From Clostridia bacterium (lineage in GTDB: Bacteria; Bacillota; Clostridia; Christensenellales; Borkfalkiaceae): DNA of 56,371 nucleotides. The stretch is from positions 1-56,371 of the forward strand of contig JAFWBP010000002.1 of assembly GCA_017507045.1 (NCBI GenBank), read 5' to 3'. The translations under genes were made by a program, and so were the position numbers. The stretch's first letter is position 1. Every line of letters starts with the position of its first letter. The notes under the pieces were generated by a model. That model saw nothing but the letters and a program-made list of their open reading frames with translations. It did no database searches and had not been told where the DNA came from. Shown piece by piece: positions 7,747-16,047 of the stretch.

Positions 7747-9393
7747 ATGCCGCAAGATGCATTCACATTACGCCTCATTTCCAAGGAGCTAAATTCCACC
7801 CTTGCAGGCGGACATATCAATAAAATCGTTCAACCCTCGCGGGATGAAGTTTCCCTCGTCGTGTACACGGGAAGAAAAACGCTGCGCCTCGTTCTGAATG
7901 CAAACGCTTCCGATTGCGGCGCGTATTTCGATGAAGGGGAGGTGCAAAGCCCACTCGTTGCTCCCAACTTCTGCATGCTACTCAGAAAGCATTTGAGCGG
8001 CGCACAGATCGCCTCCGTCTCCCTCGTAGGGTTCGAGCGCATTCTTTTGTTTACGCTCATCGGCAGCACCGATTTTTCCCGTACTGAAAAATTGCTATAC
8101 CTCGAGGTCATGGGCAAATATTCCAACCTCGTGCTCACGGAAAACGGTATCATTCTCGGCGCCCTCAAAACGACGACGCTCGATGAAAACGTTCGCCGCA
8201 CCATCTTCCCGGGCGTAAAATACGAGCTTCCTGCCCCGCAAGAAAAGGTAAATCCGCAAGATCTGAAAGCATTGGAAAGTACCCTTTCCATGTACTCTGG
8301 AGATTTGGCGCATTATCTCTTCACGCGCATCTCCGGGCTTGCCCCTCAAACCGCCGAGCAGATCGCCGCAAGCTACCGAGGCGGGAGCCTCGCCGAGCAC
8401 GTTCATAGCTATATCTTTTCAGACATGGTATCCCCCTGCGTGCTTGAACGGGAAGGAATCCCCATAGATTTCTTTGCGCGCCAAGTGAAAGGCGCTACGC
8501 CCTACCCCACTCTTTCCGCCGCACAAACCGCATTCTACGGCACCAAGCGCGCCGTAAAAAAGTTCGAAGGTCTGAAGCGAAAGCTCACCTCGGCGGTGCA
8601 CGGAGCCGTAAAAAAACACGAAAAGCGCCTCGCACAAACCCTCGAAAAGCGCAAGGCGTGCGAAGATTGCGAAAATCTGCGCATCAAAGGCGAACTGATC
8701 ACAGCAAACCTCTATGCACTCGCAAAGGGTATGAAGAGCTGCGAACTCTCAAATTGGTACGATGCATCGGGTGGCACGCTGAAGATCACTCTCGATCCTC
8801 AACTTACACCTTCCGAAAACGCGCAGAGCTTCTTCAAGCGCTACCGCAAGCAGAAGCGCACCCTGGAGATGCTCGCCCCGCAGGAAGCGGAAACGCGTGC
8901 CGAGCTTGATTATCTTTCCAGCGTTCTCTCCGCGATCTCCTCTGCGGAAACGGAGGAAGATCTTCTTTCCTGCGAGGAAGAGCTGGTTGCCGCAGAGCTC
9001 ATCAAACAACCGCAGCAAAAGAACTCTCGTGGCAAAAAAGTGAAAGCGGAGATTCCCTACCGCACCTTTGAGGCAGGCGGCTTCCGCATCTTTGCCGGAA
9101 GAAACAATCTGCAAAACGATAGACTGGTTCGAAGTGCCGCGCCCGACGATTTATGGCTGCATGCACAGCGCTACCACTCCTGCCACGTCGTGATCAAAAC
9201 GGAAGGAAGAACGGTTCCCGAGGAAGTACTTGCCTACGCTGCAAACATCTGCGCGAAGTATTCCGATTCGAATGGCGATGCCGCTCCCGTGGATTGTTGC
9301 CCCGTAAAATACGTGAAAAAACCGCCGAAATCCAAGGCAGGATTCGTAACCTATTCTCATTTTATCACCCTTTCCGGCAACCCCATGCCCTGA
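7747..9393 (+). CDS. rqcH: NFACT-family ribosome quality-control protein (RqcH)
   Basis: A 548-residue protein. The NFACT-N domain has VMGKYSNLVL near residue 120, and the dipeptide E97-R98 sits where characterised RqcH proteins have Asp-Arg. A central charged coiled coil runs from about 275 to 410. The NFACT-R domain follows, with DDLWLHAQRYHSCHVVI near 465-480. RqcH binds 50S subunits carrying stalled peptidyl-tRNA and adds C-terminal alanine tails. The older annotation of this family is fibronectin-binding protein. GGAG lies about 8 nt before the ATG at 7747. The gene is monocistronic, between its own promoter and a shared terminator. The Asp-to-Glu change at 97 is conservative. Confidence 0.9.
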   Translation: MPQDAFTLRLISKELNSTLAGGHINKIVQPSRDEVSLVVYTGRKTLRLVLNANASDCGAYFDEGEVQSPLVAPNFCMLLRKHLSGAQIASVSLVGFERILLFTLIGSTDFSRTEKLLYLEVMGKYSNLVLTENGIILGALKTTTLDENVRRTIFPGVKYELPAPQEKVNPQDLKALESTLSMYSGDLAHYLFTRISGLAPQTAEQIAASYRGGSLAEHVHSYIFSDMVSPCVLEREGIPIDFFARQVKGATPYPTLSAAQTAFYGTKRAVKKFEGLKRKLTSAVHGAVKKHEKRLAQTLEKRKACEDCENLRIKGELITANLYALAKGMKSCELSNWYDASGGTLKITLDPQLTPSENAQSFFKRYRKQKRTLEMLAPQEAETRAELDYLSSVLSAISSAETEEDLLSCEEELVAAELIKQPQQKNSRGKKVKAEIPYRTFEAGGFRIFAGRNNLQNDRLVRSAAPDDLWLHAQRYHSCHVVIKTEGRTVPEEVLAYAANICAKYSDSNGDAAPVDCCPVKYVKKPPKSKAGFVTYSHFITLSGNPMP

Positions 9394-9422
9394 ACGAACC
9401 CTTCAAAAGCGTTGAATGAATG

Positions 9423-9458
9423 AAAAAGCCGCGCATGGCAACCATGCACGGCTTTTTT
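9423..9458. terminator. Bidirectional terminator between convergent rqcH and cysK
   Basis: A long hairpin, AAAAAGCCG...CATGG with CCATG...CGGCTTTTTT, has A and T runs on its two sides. It serves rqcH on the plus strand and cysK on the minus strand. Confidence 0.85.
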
Positions 9459-9463
9459 ATTTT

Positions 9464-10390
9464 TCATTCGGCGAAAAGTGCCGTAGAAAGATAGCGTTCG
9501 CCCGTATCGGGAAGGAGCACAACGATCGTCTTATTTGCGTTTTCCTCCCGCTTTGCAAGTTCGATTGCCGCCCATAGCGCCGCGCCTGAAGAAATGCCCA
9601 CGATAAAGCCTTCCGTTGAAATCGCTCTGCAGGCCGCAAACGCATTCTCCTCGGTTACGGGAACGATCTCATCATAGATCTTCGTATTGAGCACCTCGGG
9701 CACGAATCCCGCACCGATGCCCTGAATCCCGTGCGCACCGCCCCTTCCCTTCGATAGAACGGGTGAAGAGGCCGGCTCCACCGCCACGATCTTCACGTTC
9801 GGATTTTTCTCTTTTAAGTATTCCCCCACGCCCGTGAGCGTGCCGCCCGTTCCCACTCCTGCCACGAAGACATCTACCTTGCCCTCGGTATCTCTCCAGA
9901 TCTCCGGTCCCGTGGTTGCTCTGTGCACGGCAGGGTTGGCAGGATTTACAAACTGCCCCATAATAAGGCTATTGGGCAACTCCGCATGCAGTTCCTCCGC
10001 CTTTGCAATCGCACCCTGCATGCCCTTTGCCCCCTCGGTAAGCACGATCTCCGCACCATACGCTTTGATGAGATTGCGGCGCTCCACACTCATCGTTTCG
10101 GGCATCGTAATTAGGACATGGTACCCCTTTGCAGCGCCGATGGCGGCAAGTCCGATGCCCGTGTTGCCGGATGTCGGCTCAATGATGGTAGCGCCCGGTT
10201 TGAGCCTTCCCCCTCTTTCTGCCTCCTCGATCATTGCGAGGGCAACGCGATCCTTCACGCTTCCCGCGGGGTTGAAATATTCAAGCTTGGCGAAAACCTT
10301 AGCCTTAAGCGCACACGCCCTTTTGAAATTTCTTAGTTCCACCAGCGGCGTGTTTCCGATCGTTTCCGTAATTGAATGATATACCGCCAT
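9464..10390 (-). CDS. cysK: Cysteine synthase A (O-acetylserine thiol-lyase)
   Basis: A 308-residue PLP enzyme that makes cysteine from O-acetylserine and sulfide. The PLP lysine is K46 in SVKDR, the substrate loop is TSGNTG (73-78) and the phosphate-binding loop is GTGGT (180-184). The start at 10390 has GGAGGGAAG just upstream; a longer frame would reach into the regulator gene. It lies 72 nt downstream of an Rrf2-family gene. In Bacillus and Staphylococcus, CysK complexes with CymR to control sulfur genes, so the pairing fits a sulfur or Fe-S circuit. Confidence 0.95.
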   Translation of the reverse strand: MAVYHSITETIGNTPLVELRNFKRACALKAKVFAKLEYFNPAGSVKDRVALAMIEEAERGGRLKPGATIIEPTSGNTGIGLAAIGAAKGYHVLITMPETMSVERRNLIKAYGAEIVLTEGAKGMQGAIAKAEELHAELPNSLIMGQFVNPANPAVHRATTGPEIWRDTEGKVDVFVAGVGTGGTLTGVGEYLKEKNPNVKIVAVEPASSPVLSKGRGGAHGIQGIGAGFVPEVLNTKIYDEIVPVTEENAFAACRAISTEGFIVGISSGAALWAAIELAKREENANKTIVVLLPDTGERYLSTALFAE

Positions 10391-10461
10391 ATCTTCCCTC
10401 CCTGATTGTGCCAAGCGCCCGTTGTTGCGAAAAGCCACAAGGTGCTGCTTGCAGAATTTAA

Positions 10462-10863
10462 TCATTCACCCTGCGTGATGAGATCGTGCAGAGTAATGCC
10501 ATCCAGATACGCATTGATAACGCGATGAAGCCCCATCCATACGTCGCGCGCAGTACAATTTGTCCGCTCGCAGACATGGGCATCTCCAACACACCCAACG
10601 GGCAGAACGTCGCCCTCGAGGCAACGCACGATTTCGCCCACCGTATACTCCTCGGTAGGCTTATTTAGCAGATAGCCGCCCTGTGCTCCGCGCACACTCT
10701 TTAAAAGCCCGCGCCGTGTAAGCGTACCTGCGATCTGTTCAGCATACTTAAAGGGAATCCCCTGCCGCGCGGCGATCTCAGCAATACGTACCGGCGCGCC
10801 CTTGCTGTTTGCGATATCGAGCACGATATTGAGCCCGTATCTTCCCTTTGTGGAAACTTTCAT
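10462..10863 (-). CDS. Rrf2-family transcriptional regulator (CymR/IscR type)
   Basis: A 133-residue winged-helix regulator starting [12 protein letters not shown], with the wing segment [10 protein letters not shown] at 57-66. Three cysteines follow in the region that binds the Fe-S cluster in IscR: C91, C98 and C103 (spacing 6 and 4, against 5 and 5 in IscR), and C81 is extra. It could therefore be a cluster-sensing IscR-like protein or a CymR-like repressor acting with CysK. It lies directly upstream of cysK behind a strong promoter that overlaps a small inverted repeat. Family placement is firm; the choice between CymR and IscR is not. Confidence 0.9.
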   Translation of the reverse strand: MKVSTKGRYGLNIVLDIANSKGAPVRIAEIAARQGIPFKYAEQIAGTLTRRGLLKSVRGAQGGYLLNKPTEEYTVGEIVRCLEGDVLPVGCVGDAHVCERTNCTARDVWMGLHRVINAYLDGITLHDLITQGE

Positions 10864-10881
10864 TTGCTTACATTCCTAATC

Positions 10882-10922
10882 GGTATTGCCCACATTATAT
10901 ACCTTGTTGCAAAAAATGTCAA
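10882..10922 (-). promoter_or_regulatory. Promoter and candidate operator of the Rrf2 regulator-cysK unit
   Basis: TTGACA (10917-10922), a 17-nt spacer and TATAAT (10894-10899) lie on the minus strand. An inverted repeat GGTAT/ATACC (10882-10886 and 10899-10903) straddles the -10 box and start site, so it may be the autoregulatory operator. Confidence 0.8.
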
Positions 10923-11028
10923 GCGCTTCCCCGCCCTCCACGCCCCGGGCAAAACAATTCCACCTATACTCTCTACATTTTTACAAGATCAAAAGCAGAT
11001 TCCCCCTACCCATGTCCGAAGCCACGAT

Positions 11029-11057
11029 TAAAAACGACCCCTCAGGGGGCCGTTTCT
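11029..11057 (-). terminator. Terminator after the Cys-rich protein gene
   Basis: On the minus strand AAACGG-CCCC-TGA-GGGG-TCGTTTTT forms a hairpin with a T run, 24-52 nt beyond the stop at 11081. The 10923-11028 stretch beyond it holds nothing I recognise. Confidence 0.7.
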
Positions 11058-11080
11058 CGATTCCGTAGATATTTTAATGA

Positions 11081-11734
11081 TTACTTTTTACTGCAAGCCC
11101 TGCCCTGGGGATAGAGCGGCAGCTCAAAAAATCCCGAGCAAACCTCCTGCGAATACTCCTGTGCGGGCGGTATGGCGCAATAGCCGTAGCTGGGCACGAG
11201 GAGCTCCACCTGCATGGCGATCTTGAGGATGCACGTGAGGCAGGCGCTGATCGTGAACGAGCCACTCGCCCCATCCCAACTTCCCTCGGGAGAAACGCAG
11301 GATGCAACGGACGTGACGGTGAAGGGCATCACGGATGCAGGCGGAACGTACATTAAAACGTCTTCCGTAAACACGATGGCGCTCGTTGCCACGCCCTCAA
11401 CGCCGTTCGCATCAACGTAAACGATCTCAATGGGCACCGTGATCGTAGCCTGCACCCGCGCACAGCAACCCTCCGCCTGCCGCTCGACGTTCACGTTTGA
11501 AACCGTTCCCACCGAGGAAGTGGAGCGAGCGCTGATAAACGTTAGAGGATATGTAGGATTGGCGGGCAAAAAAGAAGTGGGCACGGCGAAATAATTTTCG
11601 AGGCGCGTTTGAATGATGCCCGCATCGAAGATTTTTTCCGCCTGAATACAAACCTTTTCACAAAGCCCGTTCAACGGATTGCCCGAAATGGTGCCCGGGC
11701 AGTGATCCGATGAAAAATTGGAAAAAAATGACAT
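11081..11734 (-). CDS. Cysteine-rich hypothetical protein
   Basis: A 217-residue protein with 11 cysteines, including GLCEKVCI (residues 22-29), a CC pair near 90 and SACLTCIL near 165. It has no signal peptide and no membrane segment. Between the cysteines it is rich in Thr, Ser, Val and Pro in a beta-strand-like pattern. GGAGGT precedes the ATG. It sits downstream of a LysM protein and opposite a SpoVB-like flippase. Spore-coat or other disulfide-linked surface proteins have this look, but I recognise no named family and do not assign a function. Confidence 0.7.
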   Translation of the reverse strand: MSFFSNFSSDHCPGTISGNPLNGLCEKVCIQAEKIFDAGIIQTRLENYFAVPTSFLPANPTYPLTFISARSTSSVGTVSNVNVERQAEGCCARVQATITVPIEIVYVDANGVEGVATSAIVFTEDVLMYVPPASVMPFTVTSVASCVSPEGSWDGASGSFTISACLTCILKIAMQVELLVPSYGYCAIPPAQEYSQEVCSGFFELPLYPQGRACSKK

Positions 11735-11815
11735 TGGTTACCTCCGTAAAACAACCGTATCGGTTTACTGCATCGTATGCTGCAATCCGCAAAAAGGTGC
11801 AGGCATGAGAGAGTT

Positions 11816-12100
11816 TCATAGCACGATTACCTGCCCAATATAAAAGCACGCCGTGCCGTTCTTTTTTTCAAAGCTCTCCGGCGAGCCGCAAAGCAACGTT
11901 TTACTCTCTCCGCCCTGCACGCGGTAGAGATTGCCCTCCCTTTCGGGGATAAAAAGCACCTGCCCCTCCTCGACCTCTCTTTCAAGGCGATTATGGCATG
12001 CGAGCAGGCGCGGCGGAAGATGAAAAACCTCCGCGATCGCGGTAAGATTCTGTCCGCGTTTCACACGGTAAAACGTAGGTACGGTTAAAGAAAGTTTCAC
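11816..12100 (-). CDS. Small LysM-domain protein
   Basis: About 94 residues. A clear LysM motif starts at FYRVKRGQNLTAIAEVF, continues through LACHNRL and ends VLFIPE. The C-terminal half starts again with NLYRVQGGESKTLL and may be a second, worn LysM. LysM domains bind N-acetylglucosamine polymers such as peptidoglycan. The GTG at 12100 is preferred because AGGATGG lies just before it and it leaves room for a leader; an ATG at 12124 is the alternative. No signal peptide is evident, as in LysM proteins that act inside the cell, for example in spore-coat assembly. Start choice is uncertain. Confidence 0.7.
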   Translation of the reverse strand: MKLSLTVPTFYRVKRGQNLTAIAEVFHLPPRLLACHNRLEREVEEGQVLFIPEREGNLYRVQGGESKTLLCGSPESFEKKNGTACFYIGQVIVL

Positions 12101-12125
12101 GCACCATCCTATGCACCCGCTCATA

Positions 12126-12150
12126 AAGAAGTGCTCTTCTTGAATATAAT
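12126..12150 (+). promoter_or_regulatory. Inverted repeat and -10 box in the LysM/flippase divergent region
   Basis: AAGAAG-TGCT-CTTCTT (12126-12141) is a perfect 6-bp inverted repeat. A perfect TATAAT at 12145-12150 follows, only 5 nt before the flippase ATG. The -35 position (CATAAA) is weak, so an activator may be needed. Confidence 0.5.
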
Positions 12151-12155
12151 ACGGC

Positions 12156-13676
12156 ATGAACTTATACAAAACTGCCGCCCTCGTAACGGTGTTTGCCGCC
12201 TTCGAACACGGGCTCGGCTTCCTCTACCGCATCATTCTCTCCCGCACGCTCGGCCCCGAAGGGCTGGGCATCTATCAAGTGGCGCTCACCGTGTTCGCCG
12301 TGTTTCTCACGATCTCCTCAAGCGGCATGCCGATCACGCTTTCCCGCATCATTTCCAAGCACCGTGCCCGCGGCAGTCGCATTGGCGAGCATAAGGCAAC
12401 GACGGCGGCGATCCTCCTCACCGCCTCTTTCAGCCTTGCCATCACCCTGCTTCTCTTCCTCGTTCGCACGCCATTTTCCACGATCTTCTCCGATCCGCGC
12501 TGCGCCGACCTTTTCTATATCCTCATCTTCAGCCTCTCGTTCACCTCCGTCTACGCCATCATTCGCGGCAATTTTTGGGGCAACAAGCGCTTTTTTGCAT
12601 ATTCTCTCATTGAGCTCATTGAAGAAATCGTCATGATTATCGTAGGCGTTCTTCTGCTTCTCTTCGTGCGTTCGGAGGTAGCCGATGTCAATAAAGCGGC
12701 GGCTGCCGTGCTCATCTCCTATCTTGCATCCTTTGCGATCGCCCTAATCTACTTCATGGTAAAGGGTGGAAAATTTCGCTCGCCGCGTGGGGAAATCAAA
12801 CCGCTTGTAAAGAGCGCACTACCCGTAACGGTGATGCGCGCTTCCTCCTCACTCGTGAATTCCGCTATCTCCGTCATCTTCCCCATGCGGCTCGTGCAAT
12901 CGGGCATGACTTCCGCTCGAGCAATGAGTACGTATGGCATCGTTGGGGGCATGGTTATGCCCGTTTTGATGATACCCTCCTCTCTCATCGGTTCAATTGC
13001 TCTTGTAATCGTGCCCGAACTTTCCGAAAGCTACTATCGCGGAAATCGCGAAAAGCTTTCTGAGCTCGCTGCAAAGGCGCTCAATGCAACCTTGCTCATT
13101 GCAGGGATCCTCATCCCCCTTTTCATTTCTTGCGGAGAGGGCGTTGGCATCTTTCTCTTCTCCAACGCCGAGAGCGGAAAGCTCATCACGCAAAGCGCTT
13201 TTATCCTCTTACCTATGAGCGTGACGATGATTTTAACAAGCGTTCTCAACTCAATGAACTGCGAGCGCGAAACGTTGCTCTTTTTTCTGCTCGGCTCATC
13301 CGGCATGCTGCTTTGCGTATGGTTTCTCCCCTCCTATCTCGGAAGCGGAGCACTGCTTGTGGGAATGGCCGCAGATTACTGCGTCACCGCGCTCTGCTCC
13401 CTCATTCTGCTCACGAAAAAAACTGGCAAGCTCCGCTCCGGGAAATACCTTTTTTCACTGCTTCTCGCCGTTTTCATATGCACTCTCGTGGGCATGGGGC
13501 TGCGATCGCTACTCATGATCTATTTGGATTATATCTGGGCTCTTCTAATTACGATGCTCACGGTCCTCGGCCTTGAGGCGCTTTTTAGCCATTTTTTCAA
13601 GCTCTTTGATTTCGCCGCCGCCTTCAAAAAATTCTTCCACCGTTCGCTTCGCAAAGATCCCGCCCCTCCAAAGTGA
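12156..13676 (+). CDS. Polysaccharide/lipid flippase of the MOP superfamily (SpoVB-like)
   Basis: A 506-residue membrane protein with about 14 hydrophobic segments, beginning like SpoVB/MurJ-type proteins with a first helix followed by RIILSRTLGPEGLGIYQV. The family flips lipid-linked saccharide precursors, for spore cortex synthesis in the case of SpoVB, across the membrane. The ATG at 12156 is the natural start for the family, yet no Shine-Dalgarno sequence precedes it and the -10 box ends 5 nt upstream. It faces the LysM and Cys-rich genes. SpoVB-like is favoured over MurJ by the N-terminal motif, with moderate certainty. Confidence 0.85.
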   Translation: MNLYKTAALVTVFAAFEHGLGFLYRIILSRTLGPEGLGIYQVALTVFAVFLTISSSGMPITLSRIISKHRARGSRIGEHKATTAAILLTASFSLAITLLLFLVRTPFSTIFSDPRCADLFYILIFSLSFTSVYAIIRGNFWGNKRFFAYSLIELIEEIVMIIVGVLLLLFVRSEVADVNKAAAAVLISYLASFAIALIYFMVKGGKFRSPRGEIKPLVKSALPVTVMRASSSLVNSAISVIFPMRLVQSGMTSARAMSTYGIVGGMVMPVLMIPSSLIGSIALVIVPELSESYYRGNREKLSELAAKALNATLLIAGILIPLFISCGEGVGIFLFSNAESGKLITQSAFILLPMSVTMILTSVLNSMNCERETLLFFLLGSSGMLLCVWFLPSYLGSGALLVGMAADYCVTALCSLILLTKKTGKLRSGKYLFSLLLAVFICTLVGMGLRSLLMIYLDYIWALLITMLTVLGLEALFSHFFKLFDFAAAFKKFFHRSLRKDPAPPK

Positions 13677-13778
13677 GATGAAGGCACGGTATAAACGCAT
13701 CGCAAAAACAATACGTTTTTTTGCGTGTGTTCTCCGGAAAATATCGTAATTTTTTGCATCTTTTTTCCAATTTGCCTA

Positions 13779-13840
13779 TTGCCAACTTTAGGAAAGTGTG
13801 CTATAATGTGATGGTGCATAAAATGCTAATCAATGCACCA
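13779..13840 (+). promoter_or_regulatory. Promoter of pgi and a hairpin before its ribosome-binding site
   Basis: TTGCCA (13779-13784), 17 nt, TATAAT (13802-13807). The leader then holds a perfect 8-bp stem, TGGTGCAT (13812-13819) with ATGCACCA (13833-13840), ending 2 nt before GGAGG. Upstream, 13677-13778 shows only a weak A/T-rich hairpin near 13701-13725. Confidence 0.8.
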
Positions 13841-13852
13841 CGGAGGCTGTAA

Positions 13853-15280
13853 ATGAAACTGACAGAAACAAGGCGCAAGGAACTGCGCATCTCGGTGGAT
13901 TACACCAACATGACGGATAAGTATCTTGGCGATAAGGGAATCTCGCAGAAGACGCTCGATTCGCACAAGAAAATTGCGAAGGCGGCGCACGCCTACGTTG
14001 CGGAAAATCGCGGCAAGGATGAGCTCTTTATGGGCTGGACGGAACTTCCCTACAATCAAGATGAAATCGTAGCCGATATCCTTGAAACGGCTAAGAATAT
14101 CCGTAAGAAGTTTGAATACTTCGTCGTGCTCGGCATCGGCGGCTCGGCGCTCGGGCCCATTATGGCCTTCAACGCCCTCTGCCACCTTCATTACAACGAG
14201 TTGCCCCGTTCCAAGCGCAAGGGCCCGAAGTTCTATGTGGAAGATAACGTTGATCCCGTTCGCATGAAGGAGCTTTTGGATATTATCGACGTTAAAAAGA
14301 CGTGCTTCAACATCATCTCCAAATCGGGAGCAACGAGCGAAACGATGGCACAGTACCTCATCATCTCCGATCTTCTCAAGAAAGAGGGCGTAGATGTGAA
14401 GGAGAACGTGATCTTCACCACGGATGCCAGCCGCGGTAACCTCGTGAAGATCTCCAACGAGCTGGGCGGCGTGAAATCCTACGTGCTTACCGATGGAGTG
14501 GGCGGAAGATTCTCTGAGCTCTCCCCCGTGGGGCTTTTGCCTGCGGCAGTGCTGGGCATTGATATCAAGGCACTTCTCAAGGGCGCTGCGGCAATGGATA
14601 AGTTCTGCAAATCGCCCGATATCTATAAGAACCCTGCGCTCATGTGCGCAACCCTTCAGTACATTGCCATTCAAGATGGCAAGAACATCGGTGTACTCAT
14701 GCCCTATTCGGATAACCTGCGCTACGTTTCCGATTGGTTTGCTCAGCTTTGGGCAGAATCACTCGGCAAGAACGTTACGCTGGATGGAAAGCCCTGCCAC
14801 GTTGGCCAAACGCCCGTTAAGGCGCTCGGCGTCACCGATCAACACTCGCAGGTTCAGCTCTACACCGAAGGCCCTTACGATAAAGTGGTCACCTTCCTCT
14901 CCGTGGGAAGCTATAAAGAAAAGAGCCCCATCCCCCACGGCTGCGAGAACATTCCCGATGTCTCCTTCCTTGGCGGACACACGATGGAAAAACTCATTCA
15001 GGCAGAGAACGTGGCAACGGCGTACGCGCTCACCAAGGCAGGCCGCCTCAATTATACCATCTTCCTTCCTGAGGTAAATGAATATACACTCGGCCAGCTT
15101 CTCTTCCTTTTCGAACTGCAGACCGCGTACACGGGTGCCATGTTTAACATTGATACCTATAATCAGCCCGGCGTGGAAGCAGGCAAAAAGGCAACCTTTG
15201 CCCTGCTTGGCAAGCCCGGCTACGAACTTCAGCGCCGCGATCTTGCAAAAGCCGCCTCCGATCCCGATTACATCATCTAA
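13853..15280 (+). CDS. pgi: Glucose-6-phosphate isomerase
   Basis: A 475-residue enzyme interconverting glucose 6-phosphate and fructose 6-phosphate in glycolysis. The sugar-phosphate site motifs are visible: VLGIGGSALGP near residue 92, SKSGATSET near 158 and the C-terminal QLLFLFELQTAYTGAMFNIDTYNQPGVE segment, which carries the family signature. GGAGG lies 7 nt before the ATG. The gene is monocistronic with its own promoter and terminator. Nothing in the coding sequence is unusual. Confidence 0.97.
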   Translation: MKLTETRRKELRISVDYTNMTDKYLGDKGISQKTLDSHKKIAKAAHAYVAENRGKDELFMGWTELPYNQDEIVADILETAKNIRKKFEYFVVLGIGGSALGPIMAFNALCHLHYNELPRSKRKGPKFYVEDNVDPVRMKELLDIIDVKKTCFNIISKSGATSETMAQYLIISDLLKKEGVDVKENVIFTTDASRGNLVKISNELGGVKSYVLTDGVGGRFSELSPVGLLPAAVLGIDIKALLKGAAAMDKFCKSPDIYKNPALMCATLQYIAIQDGKNIGVLMPYSDNLRYVSDWFAQLWAESLGKNVTLDGKPCHVGQTPVKALGVTDQHSQVQLYTEGPYDKVVTFLSVGSYKEKSPIPHGCENIPDVSFLGGHTMEKLIQAENVATAYALTKAGRLNYTIFLPEVNEYTLGQLLFLFELQTAYTGAMFNIDTYNQPGVEAGKKATFALLGKPGYELQRRDLAKAASDPDYII

Positions 15281-15282
15281 AG

Positions 15283-15318
15283 AAAAGGCTTCCCTCGCGC
15301 ATGAGGGAAGCCTTTCAA
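15283..15318 (+). terminator. Terminator of pgi
   Basis: AAAGGCTTCCCTC pairs perfectly with GAGGGAAGCCTTT around a 6-nt loop, directly after the stop codon. Confidence 0.85.
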
Positions 15319-15330
15319 ATTTCAAATGAA

Positions 15331-15357
15331 AAACCCCGCGTCTTGCGCGGGGTTTCC
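15331..15357 (-). terminator. Terminator of the VTC/DUF4956 operon
   Basis: AAACCCCGCG and CGCGGGGTTT form a perfect 10-bp stem around TCTTG. It lies just beyond the minus-strand stop at 15364 and is followed by T residues on that strand. Confidence 0.85.
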
Positions 15358-15363
15358 TGCTTC

Positions 15364-16047
15364 TTACAGTTCACTTCCTGTATAATCGGTTCTTTGTACG
15401 ATAACTTCAAGATTGCCGTTTCTCATTCGAAGTTCATCCACCATTTCTCTTTCCTGTGTTACGTCCTTCATAACGATATGATAATCGACACGGAACATAC
15501 TGCCCATATTCGTCGTTTTCATTTTAACCATCTCGTATTTCTCGGTGTACTTTTCAAAAATATCATTAAAAACGGTCGGGTAATCGAGATTTTCAGGAAT
15601 TGTAATTCTCACGTTCTTTTCTTTCAAAACGGGCTTCCTTTCCCAAATCTTGAACGTTTCGCATACCATTAGCGCCGCGCCTGCACCAACCATAAAAATC
15701 GCGCCGTAAGCAAGATAACCCATGCCGAACGCAAGCCCTGCTGCCATTGAAATAAAAATGATACAAATTTCTTTTGCCGTGCCGGGGGCGGAACGAAAAC
15801 GCACAAGAGAGAACGCGCCTGCAATCGCCACCCCTGCGCCAATATTTCCGTTTACGAGAATAATAACGAGCGCAACTACCATAGGAAGCAAAGCCGTTGC
15901 CATAAGAAAACTTTTTGTGGAGCGTGTTTTATAAAAACACATCGTTGCAAAAACAATACCTGCCAAAAGGGCTACGCCGAGCGCAAGAAAAATATCTCCC
16001 GTCGTGATTGCGTTGCCTTCACCTTCTTGAAAAATCGAATCGAACAT
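15364..16047 (-). CDS. DUF4956 membrane protein, partner of the VTC protein
   Basis: A 227-residue protein with about four hydrophobic segments in the first 125 residues, including the conserved GNIGAGVAIAGAFSLVRFRS stretch typical of DUF4956, then a soluble alpha/beta tail of about 95 residues. Its ATG overlaps the stop of the VTC gene by 1 nt (TAATG), which indicates coupled translation. DUF4956 genes commonly neighbour VTC-domain genes. By analogy with eukaryotic VTC complexes it may supply the membrane part for polyphosphate synthesis or translocation. That role is inference. Confidence 0.85.
   Translation of the reverse strand: MFDSIFQEGEGNAITTGDIFLALGVALLAGIVFATMCFYKTRSTKSFLMATALLPMVVALVIILVNGNIGAGVAIAGAFSLVRFRSAPGTAKEICIIFISMAAGLAFGMGYLAYGAIFMVGAGAALMVCETFKIWERKPVLKEKNVRITIPENLDYPTVFNDIFEKYTEKYEMVKMKTTNMGSMFRVDYHIVMKDVTQEREMVDELRMRNGNLEVIVQRTDYTGSEL

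Noticed and set aside
6252..7823. 523-codon plus-strand frame
   Set aside because: Antisense shadow of trigger factor; also crosses the rqcH promoter.
7747..9393. Fibronectin-binding adhesin
   Set aside because: The protein has no export signal and matches the NFACT/RqcH domain order, so the quality-control role is preferred.
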